Positions 9,508 to 18,335 of a stretch of 64,000 bases of DNA are shown here, in pieces. Origin of the DNA: Helicobacter hepaticus ATCC 51449 (GTDB lineage: Bacteria > Campylobacterota > Campylobacteria > Campylobacterales > Helicobacteraceae); assembly GCF_000007905.1 (NCBI RefSeq), contig NC_004917.1:310001-374000 (forward strand), in the 5' to 3' direction. Position 1 is the stretch's first letter. Every line of letters begins with the position of its first letter. Below the pieces are notes generated by a model. It did no database searches. It was not told the origin of the DNA and saw only the letters and a program-made list of their open reading frames with translations. Made by a program: the position numbers and the translations under genes.

Positions 9508-10650
9508 CTACATCACACCACCATATTTATAATACGCTGCACACGCTCCCTCACTACTTACCATACAGCTTCCCAATGGATTACTTGGTGTGCAAGCTTT
9601 GCCAAATACTTTGCAATCAAGCGGTTTTGCTACGCCTCGCAAAATATCTCCACAGCGACACGCCTTATTATCAGGGATTGATTCTTTACTTAAAATGCTT
9701 TCAAAGAGGATTTCAGCATCTAAAAATGCGTATTCCTCTCTTAATTTCAATGCAGAATGTGCTATGTGTCCAAGCCCTCGCCATTCAAAGCTCTCTCTTG
9801 TTTGAAAATACTTTTCCACCATTGCTTGAGCCTTGAGATTGCCCTCCATACTTACAACGCGCTTATATTGAATCTCAAGTTCACTCCTATTGCCTACCTT
9901 TTGCTTTAAAATCTCATAAATACTTTCCATCATATCCACAGGTTCAAATCCACTTACTACGATAGGCATATTAAATGAGTGCATAATATCTACATAAATT
10001 TTTGCCCCACTTATCACACTTACGTGAGAGGGAGCAATAAGTGCATTTACACGACAATGCTTAGAATCTAAAATTGCCTTTACAGGCGGGGGCACAAGCA
10101 CGTGATTAATATGAAAAAACACATTTGTAAGCTTTGATTGCACTACCCTTTCTATCAATGCAGCACTCATAGGAGTAGTCGTCTCAAAGCCAATGGCAAA
10201 AAATACGATGCGCTTAAGCGGATTCTCTTTTGCAATACTGAGCACCTCAAAAGGTGAATACAAAAATCTCACATCAGCTCCTTTAGCCCTTGCATCTGCT
10301 AGGCTTCCATTGCTACCGGGAATCTTTATCATATCTCCAAGTGTGAGTAAAATCACATCTTTTTGCATAGCAATTTCATAGGCTTGATTAATGCGATTTT
10401 TAGGCATTACACATACAGGACAACCTGGTCCGTGTATAAACTCAATATTTTTTGGAAGCAAATGTTGCAATCCATAGCGCATAATCGTATGCGTATGTCC
10501 TCCGCACACCTCCATAATATAAAGTGGCTCACTCAATGATTGTGCAAGATTTTTAATGCGTTTGGCATAAGCGAGAATCACATCTTTATCACGGAAATTT
10601 TCAATGAGGTTAAATGGTTTTATATCTAATGATTTTTTGCACTTAAGCAC
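9508..10650 (-). CDS. hypD: Hydrogenase maturation protein HypD
   Basis: 380 residues. HypD is the iron-sulfur scaffold that, with HypC, carries the Fe(CN)2CO unit. It shows CGGHTH near residue 50, GPGCPVCV near residue 75, and the C-terminal cysteine cluster (CRCGDILRG, then two more Cys) for the [4Fe-4S] centre. The start is GTG at 10650. It lies five bases upstream of the TAA that ends the preceding glycosyltransferase gene, so the reading frames overlap by eight bases. The only G-rich stretch in front of it is the poly-G tract at 10658-10667, seven bases away, which may serve as a poor ribosome site. Confidence 0.95.
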   Translation of the reverse strand: MLKCKKSLDIKPFNLIENFRDKDVILAYAKRIKNLAQSLSEPLYIMEVCGGHTHTIMRYGLQHLLPKNIEFIHGPGCPVCVMPKNRINQAYEIAMQKDVILLTLGDMIKIPGSNGSLADARAKGADVRFLYSPFEVLSIAKENPLKRIVFFAIGFETTTPMSAALIERVVQSKLTNVFFHINHVLVPPPVKAILDSKHCRVNALIAPSHVSVISGAKIYVDIMHSFNMPIVVSGFEPVDMMESIYEILKQKVGNRSELEIQYKRVVSMEGNLKAQAMVEKYFQTRESFEWRGLGHIAHSALKLREEYAFLDAEILFESILSKESIPDNKACRCGDILRGVAKPLDCKVFGKACTPSNPLGSCMVSSEGACAAYYKYGGVM

Positions 10651-11413
10651 TTATATACCCCCCCCCCGAAGAATCTAAAGCCTCTTTTGGCATAAGAAGA
10701 CTTTTTCTGTTAAATGTCAAAAATATTAATCGCTTTAACTGAAAATATAATCTTGTGCATTCTCGCACTATTTTTAAATATAATGGTGGCTTACTCCATC
10801 GCCCTGCAATTGTAGTCTCTGTCTCCATTGTTCCTAAAACTGGCTTTATGCAAATAATAGGAATATGATGAATATAAAACATATCCATATAGTCATCTAC
10901 TGGGCGATACCAAGTTTTTGCAGATGCTATAAAACCTTGTGCACCAATGGGTGTAAGATAATAACCTTGCGTTCCTGTTACTCGGGAAAAAGTAATATAA
11001 AACTCATTAGGCAAGACAAAAGCCTTTACCTTATCCTCTAAAAATGTTAATCGCACATACACATATTCACTTTTGCTTATACGCGTGAGTTCTGTCCAAA
11101 AATGCTCTAAAATCATAACATCATCTTCAAGCACTATAATAGGTTCATTAAGATCTACGCATTTTTGCCACAGACTATAATGACTTGCAAAACACGCCCT
11201 CTCTCCATCACTCATCTCTTTTCCGCGAAAGGCAATACTTGCACCTTTGGAGTATTGACTAAAGGCGAGGTGCTCCCCTTTTTGTCCATCAATAGCATCA
11301 AAAAATATAATCTCAAATTGCGCTCTTTGCTGCTCGCTCATTTGTGCAAATTGCTGCTGCATAAACTCTTTACGCTCACTCGCGCGTTTAAGATTAATGA
11401 TAAAAATTTTCAT
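10643..11413 (-). CDS. Glycosyltransferase family 25 (LPS-type)
   Basis: 256 residues. The opening MKIFIINLKRASERKEFM, then FFDAIDG, ACFASHYSLWQKC and IIVLEDDV (the acidic metal/nucleotide-binding motif) are the GT25 signature seen in LPS galactosyltransferases and LgtB-type enzymes. The sugar transferred cannot be read from sequence. A G10 tract (sense strand) encodes GGG at residues 250-252, four residues before the end. The gene begins within the last four bases of hypC and overlaps the hypD start, so a surface-sugar enzyme sits in the middle of a hydrogenase operon. This suggests insertion and later integration into the transcript. Confidence 0.85.
   Translation of the reverse strand: MKIFIINLKRASERKEFMQQQFAQMSEQQRAQFEIIFFDAIDGQKGEHLAFSQYSKGASIAFRGKEMSDGERACFASHYSLWQKCVDLNEPIIVLEDDVMILEHFWTELTRISKSEYVYVRLTFLEDKVKAFVLPNEFYITFSRVTGTQGYYLTPIGAQGFIASAKTWYRPVDDYMDMFYIHHIPIICIKPVLGTMETETTIAGRWSKPPLYLKIVRECTRLYFQLKRLIFLTFNRKSLLMPKEALDSSGGGYISA
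10658..10667 (-). repeat. Poly-G (sense) tract of 10, possible contingency tract
   Basis: Ten C on the plus strand are ten G in the glycosyltransferase/hypD transcript. Losing one G would end the glycosyltransferase at a TAA directly touching the hypD GTG. Gaining one would carry it about 20 bases into hypD before a TAG. Slippage therefore changes only the last residues of the enzyme but alters how ribosomes arrive at the hypD start. Long G tracts are known phase-variation elements in Helicobacter. Confidence 0.8.
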
Positions 11414-11670
11414 TTATTTGCCTCTATGCGCTCATTCTCTTCTTCTTGCATTGATTGCAAAATCTGCTCATATAGTCTCAAACTCTCTCTGGCACTCTCC
11501 TCATCAATTTTACTCATCACATAACCAATATGCAAAAGCACCCAATCTCCTATATTTACACTCTCATTTAATAAATCCAAACTCGCCTCACGGCTCACGC
11601 CTAATGTATCTACAACTGCCATATTATTGTCTTTTATCTCTACAACTTTAGAGGGAATAGCCAAACACAT
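11410..11670 (-). CDS. hypC: Hydrogenase maturation chaperone HypC
   Basis: 86 residues. The protein begins MCLAIPSKVVEI; the Cys at position 2 is the residue that binds the iron unit and the large-subunit precursor. The central GDWVLLHIGYVMSKID is the family signature. HypC partners HypD, encoded two genes downstream; a glycosyltransferase now separates them, although hypC and hypD are commonly neighbours. It lies nine bases after hypB and shares a four-base ATGA overlap with the glycosyltransferase. Confidence 0.96.
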   Translation of the reverse strand: MCLAIPSKVVEIKDNNMAVVDTLGVSREASLDLLNESVNIGDWVLLHIGYVMSKIDEESARESLRLYEQILQSMQEEENERIEANK

Positions 11671-11679
11671 TCTTGCTCC

Positions 11680-12408
11680 TTAAAATTGATGATGTGATTG
11701 ATAATTTTGTGCTCTTTTTTGCTCTATAAAATCACGCACTTTTGCGATACTCTCACGCTCTTTATTGCTTGTCAAAAAAAGTGGCACATTTGCCTTAAGC
11801 TGCCCTAAATCCTCTTTTACTCGCGTTAAGCTAAAGCCAAAATATTGCATCATATCTGCCTTGCTCACAATCACCGCATCAGCACACATAAACATCGTAG
11901 GGTATTTTAAAATTTTATCATCGCCCTCTGGTGTTGAAAGCAGCACGATATTAAGACTTGCCCCGACATCATAGCTTGCAGGACATACTAAATTGCCTAC
12001 ATTTTCAATAAATAAATAATCCATTTGCTGCATATCACATTGCTTTTGTAGCTCGCAAAGTGCGGTTTCTATCATTGAGGCTTCTAAATGACAAGCTTCT
12101 CCTGTGGTAATCTGATACGCACTCACACCTTTTGCCTCTAATCGCTGTGCATCGCGATTTGTTTGCAAATCTCCTTCAAGCACACAAAATGTAAAGTCTT
12201 TAAAAGCACTCAAAGATTCTAAAAGTGTCGTTTTGCCGCTGCCGGGCGAACTCATAAGATTTATCACATATACACCTAATTGCTTATATTTTTCACGCAA
12301 CTCCTGTGCCTTGAGGTCATTTTGTGAGAGAATTTTACTGACTATTTGTATAGATTTTTTATTTAAATTTGGATTATTTTCTAATCGCTCATTGCGGCTT
12401 AGATTCAT
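11680..12408 (-). CDS. hypB: Nickel-insertion GTPase HypB
   Basis: 242 residues. HypB is a GTPase needed to load nickel into hydrogenase and, in Helicobacter, urease. The P-loop is MSSPGSGKTTLLE (about residue 55). Further motifs are EGDLQTNRDA and IENVGNLVCPA with its conserved Cys of the metal-dependent dimer interface. It lacks the N-terminal CxxCGC nickel motif of E. coli HypB and any His-rich storage stretch, as in H. pylori. The start overlaps the end of hypF by 20 bases. Confidence 0.96.
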   Translation of the reverse strand: MNLSRNERLENNPNLNKKSIQIVSKILSQNDLKAQELREKYKQLGVYVINLMSSPGSGKTTLLESLSAFKDFTFCVLEGDLQTNRDAQRLEAKGVSAYQITTGEACHLEASMIETALCELQKQCDMQQMDYLFIENVGNLVCPASYDVGASLNIVLLSTPEGDDKILKYPTMFMCADAVIVSKADMMQYFGFSLTRVKEDLGQLKANVPLFLTSNKERESIAKVRDFIEQKRAQNYQSHHQF

Positions 12409-14812
12409 TATTTTCTCCTTGTTTTTCTTGAATTAATGCACAAAATACAGCTTGGGCGAAACTAATACTCGCGTCATTGCACGGCATTTTCTCGTGCATA
12501 TAAAAAGGAATATGATTTTTTGCAAATAAAGTGTGGATTCTATCACAAAGAAACTTATTTTGGAACACGCCGCCACTAAAATATACTTTTAATGGTATAT
12601 TTTTGTGTTGCGAACATTTTTGAGCAAGAGCAAGAGCAATATGTGCGAGTGTATGCAAAAAGCGATGAGCTGCCCTCTCAACTCCTTGCTTTTCTCTCTC
12701 ATCAATCACTCCTTGAATAATCCCCCTAAGGCTAATTACGCCCTTTGCAAGTTCAAAGCTATAAGGCTCAATGTCTACTCCCTCCGTGCATTTTGCATAA
12801 TCGCGTAACGCACAAGATTCTATAATTGCTCCGCTTTGTCCCTCATAAGTTTGCACCTCTAAAAGCCCAAGTAAATAAGCAACAGCATCAAAAATCCTGC
12901 CTACTGAACTTGTCTGTGGATAAATCCCACTTTTAAAACTATTTTGTAAAAGTGCCAACTCTGCAGGGCTAAAATGCACTCTATTTTGCACATTTTCCAA
13001 ACCATAGTGCCACATAAGGCTTAAAGCAAGTTTGCCAATATCCTTTATTGCACTCTCCCCTCCTAAAAGAGTAAATTCCTCAAAATGCCATACACGCTCC
13101 ATTGTCCCCACACACATATCTGGCTGGTATATAAAACACTCTCCTCCCCAAATATGCTTATCCTCACCAAGCCCTGTGCCGTCCCATATAATGCCAATCC
13201 CGGATTCTTCCAAAGCATTAGATTCTGCAAGGATTGCATAAAAATGTGCTTTATGATGAGAAAGTAAATATTTTTGCGCACCTTGTGCCTCAAGCTCTGT
13301 GGCGAAATGCGTAGAAGCATAGCTTGGGTGTAAGTCACAACCTACTGCCTTTATTTCCTGCATATAAAGCCTAGTAAAAAAATCATAATGCAATTTATAG
13401 CGTATTAGTGAATCTACACTATGTAAATCCCCAATATATGGGCTTATCACAGCTTGATAATCCGCATTCCAAGATATATTTATAAAGCTTAGAGTGGATT
13501 TTTGCTGCGCACCCACACCCACAATAATACCATTTTGCACTTCCTCTTGTGCAAGCAAAGATGTATCTTTTAGAGGAGCTTTAAAGCCTAAAGATGCAGG
13601 TGCATAACCTCTTGCCAAACGCAAAATACGCATTTTTCCTGCCATAAAACGCACAATGCTATCATCAATAGGATTACAAATATCGCGATTATAATCAAGC
13701 ATAACATCATACACTGCATTTGCTCCACCGAGTTTTTGCCTTAACTCTTGTGCGTGAGTGATGATTGGCTCACCAGAGAGATTAGCACTTGTAAAAATAA
13801 GAGGCATATCAAGCAATGTAAAAAGCAGGTGCATAATGCCATTATAAGGCAAAATCGCTCCCACACTTTGAATCTGCGGTGCAATGAGATTAAAACATTC
13901 TTCATTGATAATACCCTCGCTCTTAAAATGCCTTTCTAAAAGAACTATGGGTGCTTGTGGGGATAATAATGCCCTTTTCTCCTCCTCATTTATATGAGCA
14001 ACAGAACTTATATCTTGCAGATTCTTAAACATCACTGCAAAGGGCTTATGTGGGCGATTCTTACGATTACGCAGAGTTTTAATCACTTGAACATTACTTG
14101 CATTTGCAACTAAGTTAAACCCACCCACACCTTTTATAGCAACAATCTTACCTGCTTTAATTTTTTGCACTATAAGTTTTAAAAGCTTTATATCATCTTG
14201 AGATTGGCTAAAAGAATGTATCGTGCCACACTCATCAATCACACGCATTTGTATAGCACACTGATGGCACGAATTAGGTTGAGCGTGAAATCGCCTATTG
14301 AGGGGATTATCATACTCACTTTGACAATCTTTACACAAAGCAAAATCACTCATAGAAGTGTGGATTCTATCATAAGGTAGAGCTTTAATAATAGAATATC
14401 GTGCACCACATTCCGTGCAAGTAGTAAAGGCATAATTCAAAAATCGCTCTTTGCCTTTCATATCATCTAAACACTGCTCACATATACGCGTATCAAGCGG
14501 CAAAGATGTAGGTAAAGATGTAGAATAAGAAATAGATTCTCTAATTTCAAAATAATCACTTAAAATATGCGGAGTGCTTATAGGAGTAACAGAATGTTGC
14601 ACAATATGTGCATTTGGAGGTGGAGATGAAAGAATATGCGTGATAAATTCATCAAGTATTGCTCTTGTGGGCACTTCAAGACAGATAAAAAGAGTATTAT
14701 AACGATTTTGCACATAGCCTTTTAATCCCATTTTATGTGCAAGACGATATACAAATGGGCGAAATCCCACGCCCTGTATAATGCCAAAAAGTTCAATATA
14801 ATAGATTTTCAT
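12389..14812 (-). CDS. hypF: Carbamoyltransferase HypF
   Basis: About 807 residues. HypF makes the carbamoyl group that becomes hydrogenase cyanide. Domains in order are an N-terminal acylphosphatase (GIIQGVGFRPFVYRLA, residues 8-23), two zinc fingers (CEQCLDDM, CTECGARY, CKDCQSEY, CHQC), a YrdC-like adenylating domain (about 200-390), and a Kae1-like carbamoyltransferase with HHKAHFYAI. I place the start at the MKIYYIEL ATG, preceded by GGGAAAAACG; the frame is open to 14839 but the extra nine residues do not resemble the family. It is first in the operon and diverges from pgk. Confidence 0.95.
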   Translation of the reverse strand: MKIYYIELFGIIQGVGFRPFVYRLAHKMGLKGYVQNRYNTLFICLEVPTRAILDEFITHILSSPPPNAHIVQHSVTPISTPHILSDYFEIRESISYSTSLPTSLPLDTRICEQCLDDMKGKERFLNYAFTTCTECGARYSIIKALPYDRIHTSMSDFALCKDCQSEYDNPLNRRFHAQPNSCHQCAIQMRVIDECGTIHSFSQSQDDIKLLKLIVQKIKAGKIVAIKGVGGFNLVANASNVQVIKTLRNRKNRPHKPFAVMFKNLQDISSVAHINEEEKRALLSPQAPIVLLERHFKSEGIINEECFNLIAPQIQSVGAILPYNGIMHLLFTLLDMPLIFTSANLSGEPIITHAQELRQKLGGANAVYDVMLDYNRDICNPIDDSIVRFMAGKMRILRLARGYAPASLGFKAPLKDTSLLAQEEVQNGIIVGVGAQQKSTLSFINISWNADYQAVISPYIGDLHSVDSLIRYKLHYDFFTRLYMQEIKAVGCDLHPSYASTHFATELEAQGAQKYLLSHHKAHFYAILAESNALEESGIGIIWDGTGLGEDKHIWGGECFIYQPDMCVGTMERVWHFEEFTLLGGESAIKDIGKLALSLMWHYGLENVQNRVHFSPAELALLQNSFKSGIYPQTSSVGRIFDAVAYLLGLLEVQTYEGQSGAIIESCALRDYAKCTEGVDIEPYSFELAKGVISLRGIIQGVIDEREKQGVERAAHRFLHTLAHIALALAQKCSQHKNIPLKVYFSGGVFQNKFLCDRIHTLFAKNHIPFYMHEKMPCNDASISFAQAVFCALIQEKQGENNESKPQ

Positions 14813-14885
14813 CGTTTTTCCCATTTTGAAGTATAACATTGTTTATTAAGGATAATACAAAGCACTCATAACGCATATATAAAAA

Positions 14886-14896
14886 TATGATAAAAT
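14886..14896 (+). promoter_or_regulatory. -10 region for pgk
   Basis: TATGATAAAAT contains both a TATGAT hexamer and a TGa-extended TAAAAT, 37 bases before the pgk ATG. The identical 11-mer occurs upstream of panD at 17922. No clear -35 is seen. On the opposite strand TATTAT near 14852 may serve hypF. Confidence 0.5.
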
Positions 14897-14932
14897 ACCG
14901 CATTTATTTACAGAATCTAATAAGGAGCGTAG

Positions 14933-16141
14933 ATGAAGGAAACTGGAATCGAATTAATGAAAAATACAAAAAGTGTGCGTGATATTGACGTCAAAGACAA
15001 AAGAGTGCTTATTCGCGTGGATTTTAATGTGCCAATGGACGAGGATTTTGATATTTCAGATGATACGCGTATCCGCGAAGCACTACCCACTATTAATTAT
15101 TGCATTGATAATCACGCACAAAATATAGTGCTTGTCAGCCATTTAGGGCGTCCCAAAGGACGCAATGCAGAGTTTTCACTCAAACACGTGCTTAAACGTG
15201 TAGAGCGACTTTTAGGACGCGATATAGCTTTCGCAGAGACAATAGAAAATGTAGAAAATCTTCAACAACAAAGCAAGAGTGGAAGTGTGATTTTACTTGA
15301 AAATATTAGATTCTATGAGGGAGAGGAAAAAAATGATGAGGAACTCTCTACTAAACTCGCCTCTATTTGTGATGTGTATATCAATGATGCCTTTGGCACA
15401 AGCCATCGCGCACATTCAAGCACCTGTGGCATTGCTAAATATGCCAAAGAGTGTGTAGCAGGATTATTGCTCAAAAAAGAAATTGATTCATTTGCTAAAG
15501 CAATGGCAAATCCACTTAAACCGGTGTTACTTATCGTTGGCGGAAGCAAGGTAAGCTCTAAACTCGCACTCTTATATAATATCCTTGATGTGGTGGATAA
15601 AATCATCATTGGTGGTGCGATGAGCAATACTTTCCTTAAAGCACGAGGTTTTGATATGCAAAAATCCCTTGTGGAAGATGATTTAGTGAGTGAAGCACGT
15701 AAGATTTTGGATAAAGCAAAAGAAAAAAAAGTCAAAATCTACCTTCCTGTAGATGTTGTAAGCACTGATGATATTAAAGAACATCGCCATATCAAAATCA
15801 CGCCTGCACAAGATATACCAGAGGGCTTTATGGCAGTAGATATGGGACCTGCAACAAGTAAGCTCTTTAGTGAAGTGGTAAGGGATTCTCAAACAATTAT
15901 TTGGAATGGACCGCTTGGCATTTATGAAATACAAGCTTTTTCACGCGGCACTTTTAACCTTGCCCACGCTGTGAGCGATACTTATGCCTTTAGTCTTATT
16001 GGTGGTGGCGATACTGCTGATGCAATAGACAAGGCAGGAGAGCGAGACAATATGAGCTTTATTTCCACGGGTGGTGGAGCAAGTTTGGAGCTACTTGAAG
16101 GGAAAATTCTTCCTGCATTTGAGGTGCTTGAGCGCAAATAA
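14933..16141 (+). CDS. pgk: Phosphoglycerate kinase
   Basis: 402 residues. It interconverts 1,3-bisphosphoglycerate plus ADP and 3-phosphoglycerate plus ATP in central carbon metabolism. Family motifs include KRVLIRVDFNVPMDE, HLGRPKG, the hinge GGSKVSSKLALL and the nucleotide-binding GGGDTADAI, followed by the terminal FISTGGGASLELLEGK. The first ATG is chosen because AAGGAG lies five bases before it. An internal ATG eight codons later would give the usual family start, and H. pylori also has an N-terminal extension. The stop overlaps the next start (TAATG), so the DUF455 gene is coupled to it. Confidence 0.97.
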   Translation: MKETGIELMKNTKSVRDIDVKDKRVLIRVDFNVPMDEDFDISDDTRIREALPTINYCIDNHAQNIVLVSHLGRPKGRNAEFSLKHVLKRVERLLGRDIAFAETIENVENLQQQSKSGSVILLENIRFYEGEEKNDEELSTKLASICDVYINDAFGTSHRAHSSTCGIAKYAKECVAGLLLKKEIDSFAKAMANPLKPVLLIVGGSKVSSKLALLYNILDVVDKIIIGGAMSNTFLKARGFDMQKSLVEDDLVSEARKILDKAKEKKVKIYLPVDVVSTDDIKEHRHIKITPAQDIPEGFMAVDMGPATSKLFSEVVRDSQTIIWNGPLGIYEIQAFSRGTFNLAHAVSDTYAFSLIGGGDTADAIDKAGERDNMSFISTGGGASLELLEGKILPAFEVLERK

Positions 16142-16944
16142 TGAATCTCTTTGCTCTTAGTCTTGAAGCTCTCCACGCTCCAAGCATAGAATCTAAACTT
16201 GCTCTCCTTGAAGTAGTTGCATCTCAAAAACATCTGCTCTGCGAGCAAATACTACATTCATCACATCATACACCATTTGCGTTGCAATCCCCCTCTTATG
16301 CGAGATTCTGTGAGATTATCCACCCAACTAAAATTCGCCGCCCAAAGCACATTAAAAGTAAAGAATCTTTCGCCAAAGTGCTACATTCTATTGTGCATAT
16401 TGAATATAGTGCAATTGATTTAGCTCTTGATGCGCTCACGCGTTTTAAGAATCTGCCTCTATTATATTATGAAGATTGGCTTGAAGTGGCATTACAAGAA
16501 GGATTACACTTTCGCCTTTTGCGAGAATGTCTCAATAAACTTGGCTATGAGTATGGAGATTTTCCTGTGCATTCGCAGCTCTTTGATGCACAAGTAGCAA
16601 CTCCTGATTTTAGCAATAGAATGGCATTACTTCATAGAGGACTAGAAGCAAATGGGCTTGATGCAAATCCTTTTGTAGCGAGCAAAATAAAAGAGTTTGA
16701 GCATTCTATCACGCCTCAAGTGCTTGAAATTCTTGAAATCATTTTACACGATGAGATAGAACACGTTAAAAAAGGGGATAAATGGTGGAAATTCGCAAAT
16801 AATAAAGTAAGTGCGTGCGATTTTGTTGCAATCCTCAAACGTTTTGAGGCTTTTAAAGCAATTCCTAGAAATCTTCATTATGAGGCGAGACTAAAAGCAG
16901 GATTTTCACTTGAAGAGCTAGAAATAATCAAAGCAAATAGCTAG
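16141..16944 (+). CDS. DUF455 ferritin-like domain protein
   Basis: 267 residues of the DUF455 family, ferritin-like four-helix proteins distantly related to the tRNA hydroxylase MiaE. Likely metal ligands appear in the expected order: HIEYSAIDLALDAL (about residue 87), EGLHFRLL (about 120), the ERGLDANP-like EANGLDANP (about 178), and DEIEHVKKG (about 203). These Glu/His pairs suggest a di-iron site. The substrate is unknown. The start overlaps the pgk stop, and no other partner gene is seen. Confidence 0.8.
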   Translation: MNLFALSLEALHAPSIESKLALLEVVASQKHLLCEQILHSSHHTPFALQSPSYARFCEIIHPTKIRRPKHIKSKESFAKVLHSIVHIEYSAIDLALDALTRFKNLPLLYYEDWLEVALQEGLHFRLLRECLNKLGYEYGDFPVHSQLFDAQVATPDFSNRMALLHRGLEANGLDANPFVASKIKEFEHSITPQVLEILEIILHDEIEHVKKGDKWWKFANNKVSACDFVAILKRFEAFKAIPRNLHYEARLKAGFSLEELEIIKANS

Positions 16945-16973
16945 TCTTATCCTAAATTTAAGTTTTAACACCC

Positions 16974-16979
16974 TATAAT
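16974..16979 (+). promoter_or_regulatory. Consensus -10 (TATAAT) for the phase-variable methyltransferase
   Basis: A perfect TATAAT lies 29 bases before the ATG at 17008. The longest open frame would start at an ATG overlapping this box (16978), so that start would be untranscribed or leaderless. The strong AAAGGGG site before 17008 marks the real start. The gene therefore has its own promoter, separate from pgk. Confidence 0.6.
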
Positions 16980-17007
16980 GCCTTTACGCAAAATTAAAGG
17001 GGTAAGA

Positions 17008-17855
17008 ATGGAACTTTATATAAGATTAAAGCTTATTTTAAAAAATTTTGGGATTAAAAAACATTTAGGATTATTGGATTCTGAAAGAAATTCAAGCATC
17101 TCTTCATCAATGGATTATCCCCATTTTTGTGCCTTAGCAGCACAAAATACGAAAGTATTTGAACATTTTAGGACAAATCCTATCTATACTGCTATCTTAG
17201 AACATGTAAGCCAAGATATAGGGCAGCAATACCTCAATGTGATTTTGCAAAGAAAATGCTTTAGTATGCAAGATTTTGAAAGCTTTAAAAGAAATGATTT
17301 ATACGGGGGGGGGGGGTAATATATGATTATAGCCCCATTGGTAAAATAAGCCCAAGCACACTGCGATACATTAAGGTCTTATCAGATTTAATACTTTATT
17401 TTGGCAATTTGGACAATTTAAGAATCTGTGAAGTAGGCGTAGGATATGGCGGACAAGCACGAATTATTAATAGTATATTTACACCCCACTCTTATGATTT
17501 TGTAGATTTAAATGCTGTACTTTTACTCGCACAAAAATATTTAAGCAATTATACTGATATAAAAGCCACACTCAATTTTCTCACACTTGAAAATATCGCC
17601 CTTAAAGAATATGATTTATTTATAAGCAACTATGCTTTTAGCGAATTACACAGAGACATACAAGATATATATACAAAATATCTTGTTACTCATGCACATA
17701 ATGGCTATATTACTTATAATAATATCTCTCCAAAAAGTCTACGAAGCTATAAACTTGAAGAATACTCAACACAATTCCATAAAGATATACACATTTTAGA
17801 AGAAATCCCAAATACGCATATTGATAATAAGATTCTTATATGGAATAATCAATAA
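17008..17855 (+). CDS. Putative SAM-dependent sugar methyltransferase, phase-variable, currently OFF
   Basis: The gene is split by a G12 tract at 17305-17316. The first part ([13 protein letters not shown], to YGGGG) stops at TAA right after the tract. The second frame is open from the tract through [19 protein letters not shown] to 17855. It contains the SAM-binding strand [15 protein letters not shown] followed by DFVDLN and [10 protein letters not shown]. Adding one G, or removing two, would fuse the halves into about 282 residues. The whole resembles the putative sugar O-methyltransferases found in polysaccharide loci. ATG 17008 is preceded by AAAGGGG. An ON protein probably decorates a surface glycan; that role is inference. 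Confidence 0.75.
17305..17316 (+). repeat. Poly-G tract of 12, phase-variation switch
   Basis: Twelve G inside the methyltransferase frame. G10 or G13 gives the full protein. G12 (as here) ends at TAA. G11 ends at TGA three codons past the tract. This is a textbook slipped-strand contingency tract. Confidence 0.9.
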
Positions 17856-17921
17856 GAAAGCTTACTCCAAGCCTTATCTGATTAATTTATTTACTCATCA
17901 TATAATGATATTACATATTTT

Positions 17922-17932
17922 TATGATAAAAT
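17922..17932 (+). promoter_or_regulatory. -10 region for panD
   Basis: TATGATAAAAT, the same 11-mer as before pgk, lies 39 bases ahead of the panD ATG. It supports panD as the first gene of a new transcript rather than a continuation of the methyltransferase gene. Confidence 0.5.
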
Positions 17933-17970
17933 TACACTATTTTTATATCCCAAATCAAATAAGGCATAAA

Positions 17971-18333
17971 ATGCAATTTGAAATGCTTTACTCAAAGATT
18001 CATCGTGCTAAAGTCAGTGATGCTAATCTTAATTATGTCGGCTCAATTACGATTGATAAAACACTTGCCCAAAGTGCAAATCTTTTAGCAGGTATGAAAG
18101 TAGAGATTGTGAATATCAATAATGGCGAACGTTTTAGCACTTATGTCATTTATGGCGATAAAAAGGGTGAAATTTGTCTCAATGGAGCTGCTGCACGCAA
18201 AGTTCAAATAGGCGATATTATTATAATAATTGCTTATGCCACATATACCCACAATGAGCTTGAACACTATAAACCTACTATTGTGCAAGTCAATGAATCT
18301 AATCAGATTCTATCTATTACAAATGAGGTGTAA
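17971..18333 (+). CDS. panD: Aspartate 1-decarboxylase proenzyme
   Basis: 120 residues. It makes beta-alanine for pantothenate and coenzyme A. The self-cleavage site is Gly24-Ser25 in YVGSITID, which yields the pyruvoyl group. [12 protein letters not shown] and [17 protein letters not shown] are family signatures. I place the start at MQFEML, with AAGG six bases before it. The frame runs back to 17821, but those 50 extra residues cross the promoter and the end of the methyltransferase gene. It heads a panD-ybaB-PDZ set that is also found in H. pylori. Confidence 0.95.
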
Positions 18334-18335
18334 CA

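Noticed and set aside
16978-17007. ATG at 16978 as the methyltransferase start
   Set aside because: It overlaps a perfect TATAAT box; ATG 17008 has a strong ribosome site and fits the promoter distance.
17821-17970. N-terminal extension of panD
   Set aside because: The 50 added residues span the promoter and the end of the methyltransferase gene; PanD begins at MQFEML.
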